Shown here piece after piece: positions 52,611-60,896 of a stretch of DNA of 64,000 nt. The DNA is taken from assembly GCF_000373105.1 (NCBI RefSeq), contig NZ_KB890432.1, positions 30,801 to 94,800 on the forward strand. The letters run 5' to 3'. This stretch comes from Neolewinella persica DSM 23188 (GTDB taxonomy: Bacteria > Bacteroidota > Bacteroidia > Chitinophagales > Saprospiraceae). Within the stretch, counting starts at the first letter, position 1, and each line of letters opens with the position of its first letter. Both the position numbers and the translations under genes were made by a program. The notes under the pieces were generated by a model. The model was not told the DNA's origin, made no database searches, and worked only from the letters and a program-made list of their open reading frames with translations.

Positions 52611-53392
52611 AAAAACTGGGCTACTTCTTCCGCACCGACCCCACCAAACATCCAACGGCCACTATCCAGGTGTGTCCCGTCGGGAATACACAGGAGGTTA
52701 GCGGCGGCGTTCTTTTCAAGCAGTTGCTCGTGAAATTTTTCTGAATGTTGGAAAGCCACCGTTGCATCCGCCGTGCCGTGCAGTAATTGCCACTGCAGGG
52801 AAGAGGGACTTCCTTCCCTTAGTCGGGCATAAGGGTCAAGATGGGGATACCGGCCAAAAACCTTGCCTGGCTGCAAATCACTCAGGCAAAGCGGTCCCGC
52901 ACAGAGCAACGCTTTTTCCGGACCACTTTGCCAACCTCCCTGTTTCCACCATTCCGGATGTAAGGCCATCAGTGCCGCCAAATGTGCTCCGGCGCTGATT
53001 CCGCCTATGTGGAGGGCCTTTACTTCGTTAGGATCGGCTGGCACCAGTTGGGTGATGGCCGCCCGGCAATCTGCCACGATCCGGTCAAGGCCCACCCTCG
53101 GTGGCCGGCGATAGGATGGCAGCACGACGGTAAAGCCCAACTTCAACCAGGGGATGGCCGCAGGTATGAAGGTTTCCGGGCGGCCAAACGTCCAGGCACC
53201 GCCATGAAAATAAAAAGCATACTTGTCGGGGCCAGAGTTGGCTCCCCGAACAACCACGGCATATTGGCGCCGGTGTTTGCCGTAATGCACTTTTTCTTCC
53301 GTGATGTCCATCTCTGCCCGTGCGGACCTACAGGCCGACCAATAGGCCGGCAGACCGAACGTATTAAAAAGCAATGTGTTACGATAATTCAT
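52562..53392 (-). CDS. Alpha/beta-hydrolase esterase
   Basis: A 276-aa esterase of the alpha/beta-hydrolase-3/BD-FAE-like type. The oxyanion segment is FYFHGGAWTFG, the nucleophile elbow GGISAGAHLAAL, the acid is in HGTADATVAF and the catalytic His in PDGTHLDSG. No signal peptide is seen. An internal ATG at 53311 could be the real start, since the conserved core begins there. The last 17 or so residues are encoded by the GC-rich repeat and following sequence, which suggests the original stop was replaced. Divergent from the CHAT gene, 36 bp apart. Confidence 0.87.
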   Translation of the reverse strand: MNYRNTLLFNTFGLPAYWSACRSARAEMDITEEKVHYGKHRRQYAVVVRGANSGPDKYAFYFHGGAWTFGRPETFIPAAIPWLKLGFTVVLPSYRRPPRVGLDRIVADCRAAITQLVPADPNEVKALHIGGISAGAHLAALMALHPEWWKQGGWQSGPEKALLCAGPLCLSDLQPGKVFGRYPHLDPYARLREGSPSSLQWQLLHGTADATVAFQHSEKFHEQLLEKNAAANLLCIPDGTHLDSGRWMFGGVGAEEVAQFLGGCAGAGEKKIGARK

Positions 53393-53428
53393 GCCCCTGA
53401 ATACCTTAGCTTTACGCTGCCCTACGCT

Positions 53429-56400
53429 ATGAAGTTATCTTCACTTTTACAACGCTTCCCTTACGTAACCCTGCTCCTACTGTTTGGTTGCTTGTTCCCT
53501 TCGATATCCGGTCGGGCGCAGACTGAAGTGCCTGCTGAGGAGCGTTTATCGGAATTAAAAAATTTGTACGCCGAACGGGCCTATACGGAAGCCGTCGCTG
53601 CCTTTCCCGGCCTACTATCAGCACTAAACAAGAGCTCCGACTTTTCCACGCTTGCCGAGGCGCGGCTTTACTATGCAGAGTGTTTGTTTGAAACGCAGCA
53701 GGAAGATAAAGCCCTCGAATATTTTTCCCGGAGCTACCAGACGGTCATTGACCATCAGTTGGACTCCGCCGAGCTTGATTATTTCTACCTGATCTTACAG
53801 GGGCTTGCGGCGTCGAATTCCCCCGAATCTGCTACCGGACAGCAGTGGTACCGCCGCATGGGTGCATACATCAATACCTTTTTGCCGAACGACCGAAAAG
53901 CGAAGGCAGACTGGGCTTTTGCAGAGAGTAGCCTGGCCTATTACCGCGGAGATTTTCCGAAGGCGGTGCATAAACTGGAAACTTCTCTGGCGCTTGGCAA
54001 GGAAGTTTACTCAAAGCTGGATTTCTACGCCATTTACAATAACCTGGCCAGCATTCATGCCGAAAATAACAACTTTGGTCTTGCCCTGAGCAATCAGCGG
54101 CTAGCCACCAAGTATGCGCATGGTCCGGTAAGCAAGGCTGAAAACTTATTGAATGAAGCCACTATCCAGACGGAACTTCGAAATGATGAAGAAGCACTAA
54201 GAATACTGGAGCAGGCGGAAGACCACATCAGCAATGAATTACCGGACAATTCGGCCATGTGGCTTAGTCTTTTCCACGATTACAGCTATTTGTACAATCA
54301 GCGAAATGATTTCGCAAGCTTTGATGTTATTAGAAAAAGAGAAGCCCTCTTTCTGGCAAAGTACCCCGAGCACCTGCAAACCATACCATACCAGCGGTAC
54401 TGTAATTACGAGGCCAGTTACTACGTCCGGCAGGGGGACTATGAAAAATCTCGGGTCTGGCTACAGCGGGCGGAACAAGCCGAAGCTACGGGTGGTTTTG
54501 ATTGGGGGCTGTATACTTCCCGACTGCTCATCCAGGCAAAATTATGGGGAAACATCGACCAATTTGACCGGGCGGCTTTCAATTTTTATTTACTGCTGGC
54601 CTTTAAGACCAGTGAACAGGTAGATTATAACGCCCCTGATCGGGATATCCACCGAAACTTCCTGGCCGACAGCCTACCCGCCACGCTTCAGGTGATAAGC
54701 TTATTGAAGGATCGGGCGGCCCTTTATGCCCGTTGGGGTTTCAAGGAGGCCGGAATAGGTTATGACACCATAGCGCTTCGCGAAATTCATTTGGCAGATC
54801 AACTGCTGTTCAGGGCGCGGGAGCAAGTCGACCAGTCGGGCCGAAGGCGGCTTTTTGATGAAGTGAGTGCCGAACTGCGGAAAATAGAGGTAGGCATTTA
54901 CTGGCGGCTTTACCAAAAGGAGCCTTCAGACTTTGAGCTGAAAAAGGCCATCAACGCCAGTGAGCAGATTAAGCACCTGAGCATCAGCGAAAGGCTGTGG
55001 CACGATAAAGAGGACATCAAAGAAAAGATACCAGCTGAATTGCTCTCGCAAGAGCGATCATACGCACACTTACACGATGATTTGATTCGACGACTCCGGG
55101 CCTCCGGGATATCAGAGCAGGAGGTGAATGACATTGGGAACCAGATACAGTACGTACGAAAGACAAGGAAAAAACTACAAGACACCCTTCAGCAGATTGC
55201 CCCTGCTTACGTAAGAGAACGTTATTTACCACAGGAGATCAGCCTTAAGAGCTTGCGCGAAGAAGTCCTTTCGGAAACTGAGGTGATGCTTCACTTTGTA
55301 GATCAGGACAGCTTGGTATACCTGATAATGATTGGCCAGGAAACCAAAAATTTCCTTCGTATTCGCCTGCCGGAAAACCTAAGTAGCAGTATCCCCAGGC
55401 TAATCGAAGACATGCGAACGCTGGACACGGCCGTCTACCGCCAATTACACGATTTTCATCATTTACTGATCACCCCAATCGCGGAGGACCTGGTTGGTAA
55501 AGACATTGTCCTCGTGCCTGATGGTTACCTTAATTACCTCCCGTTTGCTGCGTTACTTACGGATACTCCACCTCCTGGATCTGGTCCAATGGACTACCCT
55601 TACCTTCTACGGAATCATGAAATCCGACATTTATTCAGCACCAAATCGGCCCTCCTCGCCCCCTCGGTTACAAGAGCCATCAGGCAGCAAGCGACGTATC
55701 GAGCTGCGGCGTTTGCCCCCTTTACCAATGGTGGTAATGCCAGGTTCTCTGCACTACCGTTCAGCTTGAATACCGTATTTGAACTTAGGAGCCAGGCAGG
55801 AAGTTGGTCCATCCATGAATCTTTGGGGGGAGAAGCTACCGTAGAAGACTTTTTAAGGATGGCGTCAACGGCTAATTTGCTACACATCGGGACCCATGCA
55901 GCCATCAATAATGAGTACCCTGAGGAGTCGAGCTTGTTATTTGCTTCGGATCAATCGGCTGGGTGGAGCCATTTGTCTGCAGCAGAGATCCCTAAACTTC
56001 GGCTTACTGCCGATTTGGTAGTTATTTCTGCCTGCCAGTCTGCAGACGGACGACTCTACCAAGGACAGGGCGTAGCCAATTTCGCCCGGTCTTTCGCTCT
56101 TGCAGGTGCGAGCAATCTCATGGTAAACCTGTGGGAAATAAGGGATGAAACCTCACATTACCTATTGAAAGAAGTCTATGCCGAACTCTACCAACATGGA
56201 AAGCCTAAACATCAGGCACTTCGCCAGGCCCAACTAAATTATTTACGGGAACATGAGCCCACGGCTCATCCTGCATACTGGGCGACTATGGTCTATATAG
56301 GTAATGGAAAACCTCTGAATACCTCGACCGATAAGAGTGCTTGGTTGATGCTACCGGGGATATTATTGGTAGCCAGTATTATAGGCTTTAGGCTTATTTG

Positions 56401-56434
56401 GCTAAAAAGGCGGGCTAAAAACGGCAACAGCTAA
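53429..56434 (+). CDS. TPR-CHAT protease with signal peptide and C-terminal membrane helix
   Basis: A 1001-aa protein. Signal peptide about 1-31 (ending SGRAQ). Residues about 35-580 are TPR-like helix pairs (for example YNNLASIHAENNNFGLALSN). Residues about 610-950 are a CHAT (caspase HetF associated with TPRs) protease domain: VLVPDGYLNYLPFAAL, then LLHIGTHAAIN with catalytic His823, then LVVISACQSADG with catalytic Cys869, then FARSFALAGASNLMVNLW. A membrane helix (about 972-992) and a short basic tail end the protein. Both catalytic residues are present, so it should be an active caspase-like cysteine protease, apparently facing the periplasm. The ATG at 53429 starts the signal peptide; the longer frame is spurious. 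It is tail-to-tail (20 bp) with a small sigma-factor operon. Confidence 0.9.
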   Translation: MKLSSLLQRFPYVTLLLLFGCLFPSISGRAQTEVPAEERLSELKNLYAERAYTEAVAAFPGLLSALNKSSDFSTLAEARLYYAECLFETQQEDKALEYFSRSYQTVIDHQLDSAELDYFYLILQGLAASNSPESATGQQWYRRMGAYINTFLPNDRKAKADWAFAESSLAYYRGDFPKAVHKLETSLALGKEVYSKLDFYAIYNNLASIHAENNNFGLALSNQRLATKYAHGPVSKAENLLNEATIQTELRNDEEALRILEQAEDHISNELPDNSAMWLSLFHDYSYLYNQRNDFASFDVIRKREALFLAKYPEHLQTIPYQRYCNYEASYYVRQGDYEKSRVWLQRAEQAEATGGFDWGLYTSRLLIQAKLWGNIDQFDRAAFNFYLLLAFKTSEQVDYNAPDRDIHRNFLADSLPATLQVISLLKDRAALYARWGFKEAGIGYDTIALREIHLADQLLFRAREQVDQSGRRRLFDEVSAELRKIEVGIYWRLYQKEPSDFELKKAINASEQIKHLSISERLWHDKEDIKEKIPAELLSQERSYAHLHDDLIRRLRASGISEQEVNDIGNQIQYVRKTRKKLQDTLQQIAPAYVRERYLPQEISLKSLREEVLSETEVMLHFVDQDSLVYLIMIGQETKNFLRIRLPENLSSSIPRLIEDMRTLDTAVYRQLHDFHHLLITPIAEDLVGKDIVLVPDGYLNYLPFAALLTDTPPPGSGPMDYPYLLRNHEIRHLFSTKSALLAPSVTRAIRQQATYRAAAFAPFTNGGNARFSALPFSLNTVFELRSQAGSWSIHESLGGEATVEDFLRMASTANLLHIGTHAAINNEYPEESSLLFASDQSAGWSHLSAAEIPKLRLTADLVVISACQSADGRLYQGQGVANFARSFALAGASNLMVNLWEIRDETSHYLLKEVYAELYQHGKPKHQALRQAQLNYLREHEPTAHPAYWATMVYIGNGKPLNTSTDKSAWLMLPGILLVASIIGFRLIWLKRRAKNGNS

Positions 56435-56454
56435 AGTGCCCGCTAAAGATTAGC

Positions 56455-57117
56455 TTATGGCAGCACCTTCAACATGCTGGCGGCTCGCTCCCCCAGCCCA
56501 TCGTCCTTCTCCGCTATCTTTTTAAGCAGAGAGCTTCCGCTTGACAATTCTTCATTATCAATATAGGCCATTGCCAATACGTAACTGATGGTTCGGTATC
56601 GGAGGTCTGTTACCGGAGTTAACTGTTGTAACGGTGCCAGCGTCTCGATCGCAGCCGCGGGGTCACGCCCAAGCCATTGGGAGACACCCTGGTAGAAAAC
56701 GAATATTTCCTGTTTTGGCTGATCTTCCTCCTGTGACAGCGATGAGAAAGCAGCAGCAGCCTGCGTATATTCCCCCTGATGGTAAAGGCTTAGGGCTGTC
56801 GCCTCCAGCGATTCCTGAGTAGGTTGATTGACTGCACGCGTTGTGCTAAGTTCATCAGTAGCTATTCGGGTTCGATAATCATCGGCCAGTTGAGCGTAAG
56901 CTGGCGGTTGGAGAAAGTACCACCCAAAGAAGCAGAGTAGTAGCAGGGACGCTGCAGCGTAAACCCAGCGCTGGCGACGTCGCCTTGAAGTTGACACAAC
57001 TGGATGCGCGGCGGCAAGCTGTCGTCGCACCCGATCCCGGGAAGATTCGAAATCAGCGTAGCGCGCTCGACCGGCGGCGTCGCTGTCCTTATGTTGTGGT
57101 GGTTGACGGGAAGGCAT
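56455..57117 (-). CDS. Single-pass membrane TPR-like protein next to ECF sigma gene
   Basis: A 220-aa protein. Residues 1-48 are basic and probably cytoplasmic. One helix (about 49-68, RWVYAAASLLLLCFFGWYFL) crosses the membrane. The rest (about 90-215) holds two to three TPR-like units, for example LYHQGEYTQAAAAFSSL and YVLAMAYIDNEELSSG. It starts 32 bp after the ECF sigma gene, which fits a sigma regulator or an adaptor for the convergent TPR-CHAT protease. It is not a recognised anti-sigma domain; the role is inferred from place and topology. Confidence 0.8.
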   Translation of the reverse strand: MPSRQPPQHKDSDAAGRARYADFESSRDRVRRQLAAAHPVVSTSRRRRQRWVYAAASLLLLCFFGWYFLQPPAYAQLADDYRTRIATDELSTTRAVNQPTQESLEATALSLYHQGEYTQAAAAFSSLSQEEDQPKQEIFVFYQGVSQWLGRDPAAAIETLAPLQQLTPVTDLRYRTISYVLAMAYIDNEELSSGSSLLKKIAEKDDGLGERAASMLKVLP

Positions 57118-57149
57118 GGTTAAAGCTTAAAGCGCGTAATAGCGTATAT

Positions 57150-57731
57150 CTATTTGTCAGAAAAGGGATGCTTAAGGCAACGATTTTTCAATATTTTCTT
57201 GGCTCCTTTCAGGAGTTTATAAACTTCTTCCGTTGATAAATTCAAGGAAGAGGATATTTCAGGAATTAACTTTCCGTAGATGAAACGTTGAACGATTACC
57301 TGACGGTACTCATGTTTAAGACGATAGATTTCCGAAATTAGGACCTCCATCTGTTGATCTTTTTGTGAATTACCAGCTAAACTTTGCTCCTCCTCCAAAG
57401 AGAAAGCAAAGACTTCATCATAAAAAACCTGCTTGCGATAGTCGTTGCTTCTGAGGATATCGATAACACGATTACCAGCAACCGTTCGCAACCACGCCTG
57501 TACATTATTGATCCGCCTTTTCTTTTCACTAAGTTCGATGAAGAGTTTACTCAACGTCTCCAAAACGATGTCTTCAGCTTGTTGCTGGTGATCAAACAGG
57601 TTGCCCACGTAGGCCAGCAGGTCTTCATCATGCCTTTCATAAAGCTCCTTAAAAGCACGTGTGTTACCCTGCTGGCAGAGTGCCTGGAGTTCCACGTCAT
57701 TCAAGTTGCTATAATTTCGAAACGGCGTCAA
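57150..57731 (-). CDS. ECF-type RNA polymerase sigma factor
   Basis: A 193-aa sigma-70 family protein of the extracytoplasmic-function type. Region 2 is around AEDIVLETLSKLFIEL and VQAWLRTVAGNRVIDILR. Region 4 holds a helix-turn-helix (KLIPEISSSLNLSTEEVYKLL). There is no ATG near the N-terminus: the frame starts with TTG at 57731, and a second TTG (at LNDVEL, eight codons on) is possible. It forms a probable operon with the membrane TPR protein and is convergent with the TPR-CHAT protease gene. Confidence 0.88.
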   Translation of the reverse strand: MTPFRNYSNLNDVELQALCQQGNTRAFKELYERHDEDLLAYVGNLFDHQQQAEDIVLETLSKLFIELSEKKRRINNVQAWLRTVAGNRVIDILRSNDYRKQVFYDEVFAFSLEEEQSLAGNSQKDQQMEVLISEIYRLKHEYRQVIVQRFIYGKLIPEISSSLNLSTEEVYKLLKGAKKILKNRCLKHPFSDK

Positions 57732-58363
57732 TTAGATGTTTAGGGTAAGGAAGGCGAAAAAGATGAAGTATACTGAGGTATCTGAAAAGACAAAGCTCAA
57801 GAAGCCTAAAATTAAGGCTTAAATAATAATACACCTAAGATAATTTGAAATGTGACAGGCCTAAAGCGCAAAACCGGAGGTTACCATTCAGTTACAGACA
57901 AAGCAGGTTTTACTTCCAATAATTCGAGCGAACCGGCCTGAGGATACCGCCTTCCTAAACAGTTTCCATCCACTTTATTGAAAAAAAAGATTAACGCCTC
58001 AAACCACTATAAAACAGCCAATTGGATAGAAGTCGAACAATCTTTCTGGAAAATTTTATAAAAGACTTGTCCCCCTAATTGTGACTCTTGTCCCGTTAAT
58101 GCGTCACATCAGAGCACGATACGCTTTAAGTCAATGTTTTCTTGCCCTTAAAGAAAAGCGTTGATTTGGAGGTAAAGTCTCGTGCAACGATATTTGCAGC
58201 GTTATTCCTAAAATGATGTTACTAAACAAGTAGGCAAATTCCTATCTACACTTGCGTCGCAAGTGTGGTTGATGATCGCTTATGGTTCTCATTGAACTTG
58301 ATGTACTTCAGGAGGGTAATAACCTAAATACTACTCTTTTTAAATCAACAACATCTTATTTCT
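57732..58363. other. Long AT-rich intergenic region
   Basis: 632 bp between the sigma factor and the OmpA-family gene. A 9-1-9 palindrome ACACTTGCG-t-CGCAAGTGT lies at 58248-58266, about 100 bp before the OmpA start; it may be an operator or leader hairpin. I saw no convincing gene and no clear TAnnTTTG box. Confidence 0.5.
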
Positions 58364-59479
58364 ATGAGACTTACTTTATCTCTTATTACTGCTTTAGTGC
58401 TCTCGTTTGCGGGTGTACAAGCCCAGGGTTCCAACCTTCCTACCAATCCGGATCCAAACAAGTGTTACGTTCGTTGTGTAACTCCAGACGTATACCAGAC
58501 GGAGACTGTACGCATCCAGACAGCACCTGCTTACAAGCGCCTTTCCGTAGTTCCTGCTACCTACAAGACCGTTACCGAACGTGTAATGGTAAAGGAAGCT
58601 TACAAGCGCTACGAGTTCGTTCCTGCAACGTTCCGCACCGAAACCGTTTCTTACGAGTCACAGTCAGCTGGTGAAGCCATGAGCGTCACTTCTGCCTCTT
58701 TCTCCGATGCTACCGAGCGTGTACTTATCAAGCCAGAATCTGGTGGTTGGGAAACCACTGCCTACGAAGGTTGTGAGTCTGACGATCCTAACGACTGTCA
58801 GGTAATGTGTTACCGCACCTACGAAGCTGAGTACCGTACTGTTCCAGTACAGCGCCTCGCTTCTGACGCCAGCAGCAGCACCAGCCGTACGTCTAACCAG
58901 ACTTCTACTTACACGAAGGAAGTAATCGCTACTCCCGCTGAAGTTCGCACCATCGACGTTGATGCTGTTTACGAAAACATCAGCAAGCGCGTTGTAGACG
59001 TTGCTGCTTCTGTGAGCACCGAAACGGTTCCTGCTACTTACACTGAGATCACCAAAGAAGTACTTGCCACCAAAGGTGGCCTGACCAGCTACGAGGAAAT
59101 CGACTGTGAGCTGCTTAGCTACAACGTTCTCCCCATCAACTACGCTAACGGTAGTGCTGCACTGACAGCTACCAGCCGCCAGGTTGTAGATGACAACCTG
59201 CTGAACCTTCTGCGCGAGCGTCCGAACACTCGTATCCAGATCAACTCTCACACCTCCAGCGTCGGTTCTGCCGGTGCTAACCAGGACCTCTCTGAGCGTC
59301 GTGCTAAAGGTGTTGCAGATTACCTGGTAAGCCGTGGTATCAACCGCAGCCGCCTGGTAACCCGTGGCTACGGCGAAAGCCAGCTGAAGAACCGTTGTGC
59401 CGACGGTGTAACTTGTTCTGAAGCTGAGCACCGCGTCAACCGTCGTACCGAGTTCCGTGTACTGAACGTAGACAACTGA
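58364..59479 (+). CDS. OmpA-family outer-membrane protein
   Basis: A 371-aa exported protein. The signal peptide ends near residue 20 (VQAQG). The C-terminal ~110 residues are an OmpA-like peptidoglycan-binding domain (INYANGSAAL, RIQINSHTSS, DLSERRAKGVADYLVSRGI, YGESQ, HRVNRRTEF). The N-terminal two thirds repeat a motif of the kind YKxxxVVPATYKTVTERVMVKEAYK, with PATY/PATF occurring several times, probably as beta-strands. Codon use (GGT, CGT, CGC, AAG, GTA and few rare codons) suggests high expression. It has its own strong terminator. It likely links the outer membrane to peptidoglycan. Confidence 0.92.
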   Translation: MRLTLSLITALVLSFAGVQAQGSNLPTNPDPNKCYVRCVTPDVYQTETVRIQTAPAYKRLSVVPATYKTVTERVMVKEAYKRYEFVPATFRTETVSYESQSAGEAMSVTSASFSDATERVLIKPESGGWETTAYEGCESDDPNDCQVMCYRTYEAEYRTVPVQRLASDASSSTSRTSNQTSTYTKEVIATPAEVRTIDVDAVYENISKRVVDVAASVSTETVPATYTEITKEVLATKGGLTSYEEIDCELLSYNVLPINYANGSAALTATSRQVVDDNLLNLLRERPNTRIQINSHTSSVGSAGANQDLSERRAKGVADYLVSRGINRSRLVTRGYGESQLKNRCADGVTCSEAEHRVNRRTEFRVLNVDN

Positions 59480-59511
59480 TAAACCGGCGGGTTACCGTCA
59501 ATTCAGTCTTG

Positions 59512-59553
59512 AAAGCCCCCGACCGCACTGCGCGGTTGGGGGCTTTCTTTTTT
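59512..59553 (+). terminator. Strong intrinsic terminator of the OmpA-family gene
   Basis: Stem AAAGCCCCC-gACCGC / GCGGTt-GGGGGCTTT with a small loop, followed by CTTTTTT. It lies 32 bp after the stop codon. Confidence 0.93.
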
Positions 59554-59706
59554 AGTCCATCTGGGGAGACATTCGGGCCTCAGCCATCAGGCAAAACGAA
59601 AACGAGGGGCCACGCTTAATCCTGCGGATCTGCGGTGGCCCCTCGCTACGAGAGACGGCCCTCCGGGCCTGGGCTGCCGCACAACCTTGCTTTTTTGTCC
59701 TTTCCA

Positions 59707-59724
59707 TGCACCTGCGGCCGCGCC
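59707..59724 (-). repeat. GC-rich dispersed repeat, single copy
   Basis: TGCACCTGCGGCCGCGCC in the gap between the OmpA-family gene and the convergent glycosyltransferase. The sequence before it (59580-59680) contains further imperfect inverted repeats (GAGGGGCCAC / GTGGCCCCTC). Confidence 0.8.
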
Positions 59725-59782
59725 TGATTAGTTCAATAGCAAAATAGTCGGAAGCCGGTAGCATCTCTCACCTTATCACACT

Positions 59783-59823
59783 TTCCTTAGTGTAGCCCTT
59801 AGTGCCTCAATGTCTTTAGTGGT
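59783..59823 (-). repeat. CACTAAG-rich 40-bp repeat, inverted third copy
   Basis: The complement reads CCACTAAAGACATTGAGGCACTAAGGG then CTACACTAAGG, matching the two copies at 46822-46930. It adjoins the left end of the inverted-repeat element at 59824. Confidence 0.7.
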
Positions 59824-59965
59824 AGGGTGTTCAGTATTTCGGGAATACCATAATTTACAATTCATTATTTACAATATGTAATTACCGTGTAACATGCGTG
59901 ATATGCGTGACGGGAAATTTTAAATTGTACATCCTGAATTGTAAATTGTAAATACTGAACACCCT
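59824..59965. mobile_element. 142-bp inverted-repeat element, MITE-like
   Basis: Terminal inverted repeats AGGGTGTTCAGTATT and AATACTGAACACCCT are exact over 15 bp, and the inner flanks (ATTTACAATTCATT / AATTGTAAAT) also pair in part. The centre has ATGCGTGATATGCGTGA. Flanking sequences TGTCTTTAGTGGT and AGTCTTAGTGGT resemble a target duplication of about 11 bp. No coding capacity, so it would depend on a transposase elsewhere. Confidence 0.6.
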
Positions 59966-59986
59966 AGTCTTAGTGGTTACTTTGTA

Positions 59987-60706
59987 TCACCCCTTCCGGA
60001 ACCGTAAGCTCAGCACACCAACCACCGCTTCTTTCACAATAGAACCGTGCATTTTGCTCGCTCCAAGGATACGGTCAGTAAAAGTAATGGGGACTTCTAC
60101 AATCCTGTAGCCTAGCTTCCAGGCAGTATGTTTCATTTCGATCTGGAACGCATATCCAATAAACTGGATGGCGTCAAAGTCGATTGCCTCCAGCACCGGG
60201 CGCGTATAACACATGAAACCGGCGGTAGAGTCCTTTACTGGCATCCAGGTGATAAGCCGAACGTAAACGGAGGCGCCATAAGATAGCAGTCGGCGATCAA
60301 TCGGCCAGTTTTCTACCCCTCCACCCTTGGTGTAACGGGAGCCGACGGCTACATCTCCCCCACCCGTTGCACAGGCTTCCCGCAGCCGAACCAGATCTTT
60401 AGGATTGTGGCTGAAGTCGGCATCCATCTCAAAAAAATAGTAGTAGTCTGCAGACTTCGCCATGCCCCACCGGAAGCCATCGAGATAAGCCGTCCCGAGC
60501 CCAAGTTTCCCGGCACGTTGCAGCAAATGCAGGCGTCCTTCATACTTAACCTGGAGGCCTTTAACGATATCGGAGGTCCCGTCGGGAGAACCATCGTCAA
60601 CGATCAGCAGATGAAAGGGGTAGGACAGGTTAAAAACCGTGTCGATCATCTTGGCGATGTTCTCCTTTTCGTTATAAGTGGGAATGATTACGAGACTATC
60701 GCTCAA
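59987..60706 (-). CDS. Polyprenol-phosphate mannosyltransferase-like GT2 glycosyltransferase
   Basis: A 239-aa family 2 glycosyltransferase of the dolichol/polyprenol-phosphate mannose synthase type. The UDP/GDP-sugar site is clear: SLVIIPTYNEKENI, LLIVDDGSPDGTSDI and FEMDADFSHNP, with the DxD-like acidic motif. The later GSRYTKGG and QIEMKHTAWKLGYRIVEVPITF are family segments. The start chosen is TTG at 60706, which matches the usual family N-terminus and follows a TATATTTG promoter box. Reading further upstream adds about 84 codons that run over the promoter and the divergent gene. Sugar and acceptor cannot be fixed from sequence. Confidence 0.85.
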   Translation of the reverse strand: MSDSLVIIPTYNEKENIAKMIDTVFNLSYPFHLLIVDDGSPDGTSDIVKGLQVKYEGRLHLLQRAGKLGLGTAYLDGFRWGMAKSADYYYFFEMDADFSHNPKDLVRLREACATGGGDVAVGSRYTKGGGVENWPIDRRLLSYGASVYVRLITWMPVKDSTAGFMCYTRPVLEAIDFDAIQFIGYAFQIEMKHTAWKLGYRIVEVPITFTDRILGASKMHGSIVKEAVVGVLSLRFRKG

Positions 60707-60727
60707 GGGAGGCTTGCTTTTGGTTCG

Positions 60728-60735
60728 CAAATATA
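60728..60735 (-). promoter_or_regulatory. Bacteroidota -7 box for the GT2 gene
   Basis: TATATTTG (minus strand) matches TAnnTTTG and lies 21 bp upstream of the TTG start at 60706. Confidence 0.65.
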
Positions 60736-60896
60736 CGGTCGTCCGGTCATTAACGAGGGCCGACGGGTCCCAGCGCCGCCTTCGCAAATAATTAACAGGT
60801 ACTGGTGAATGGTTAATCCGTGAAAATGACCGCTCAACGCCACTAAAGACCGCCAATGCCCAAAACCCGTTGGCCGCCCCAAATGTATTTTTTGAC

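Noticed and set aside
52982-53428. Upstream extension of the CHAT reading frame
   Set aside because: It is antisense to the esterase gene; the signal peptide starts at 53429.
58282-58674. 130-aa plus-strand reading frame over the OmpA-family start
   Set aside because: It overlaps the strongly supported OmpA-family gene in another frame and shows no domain.
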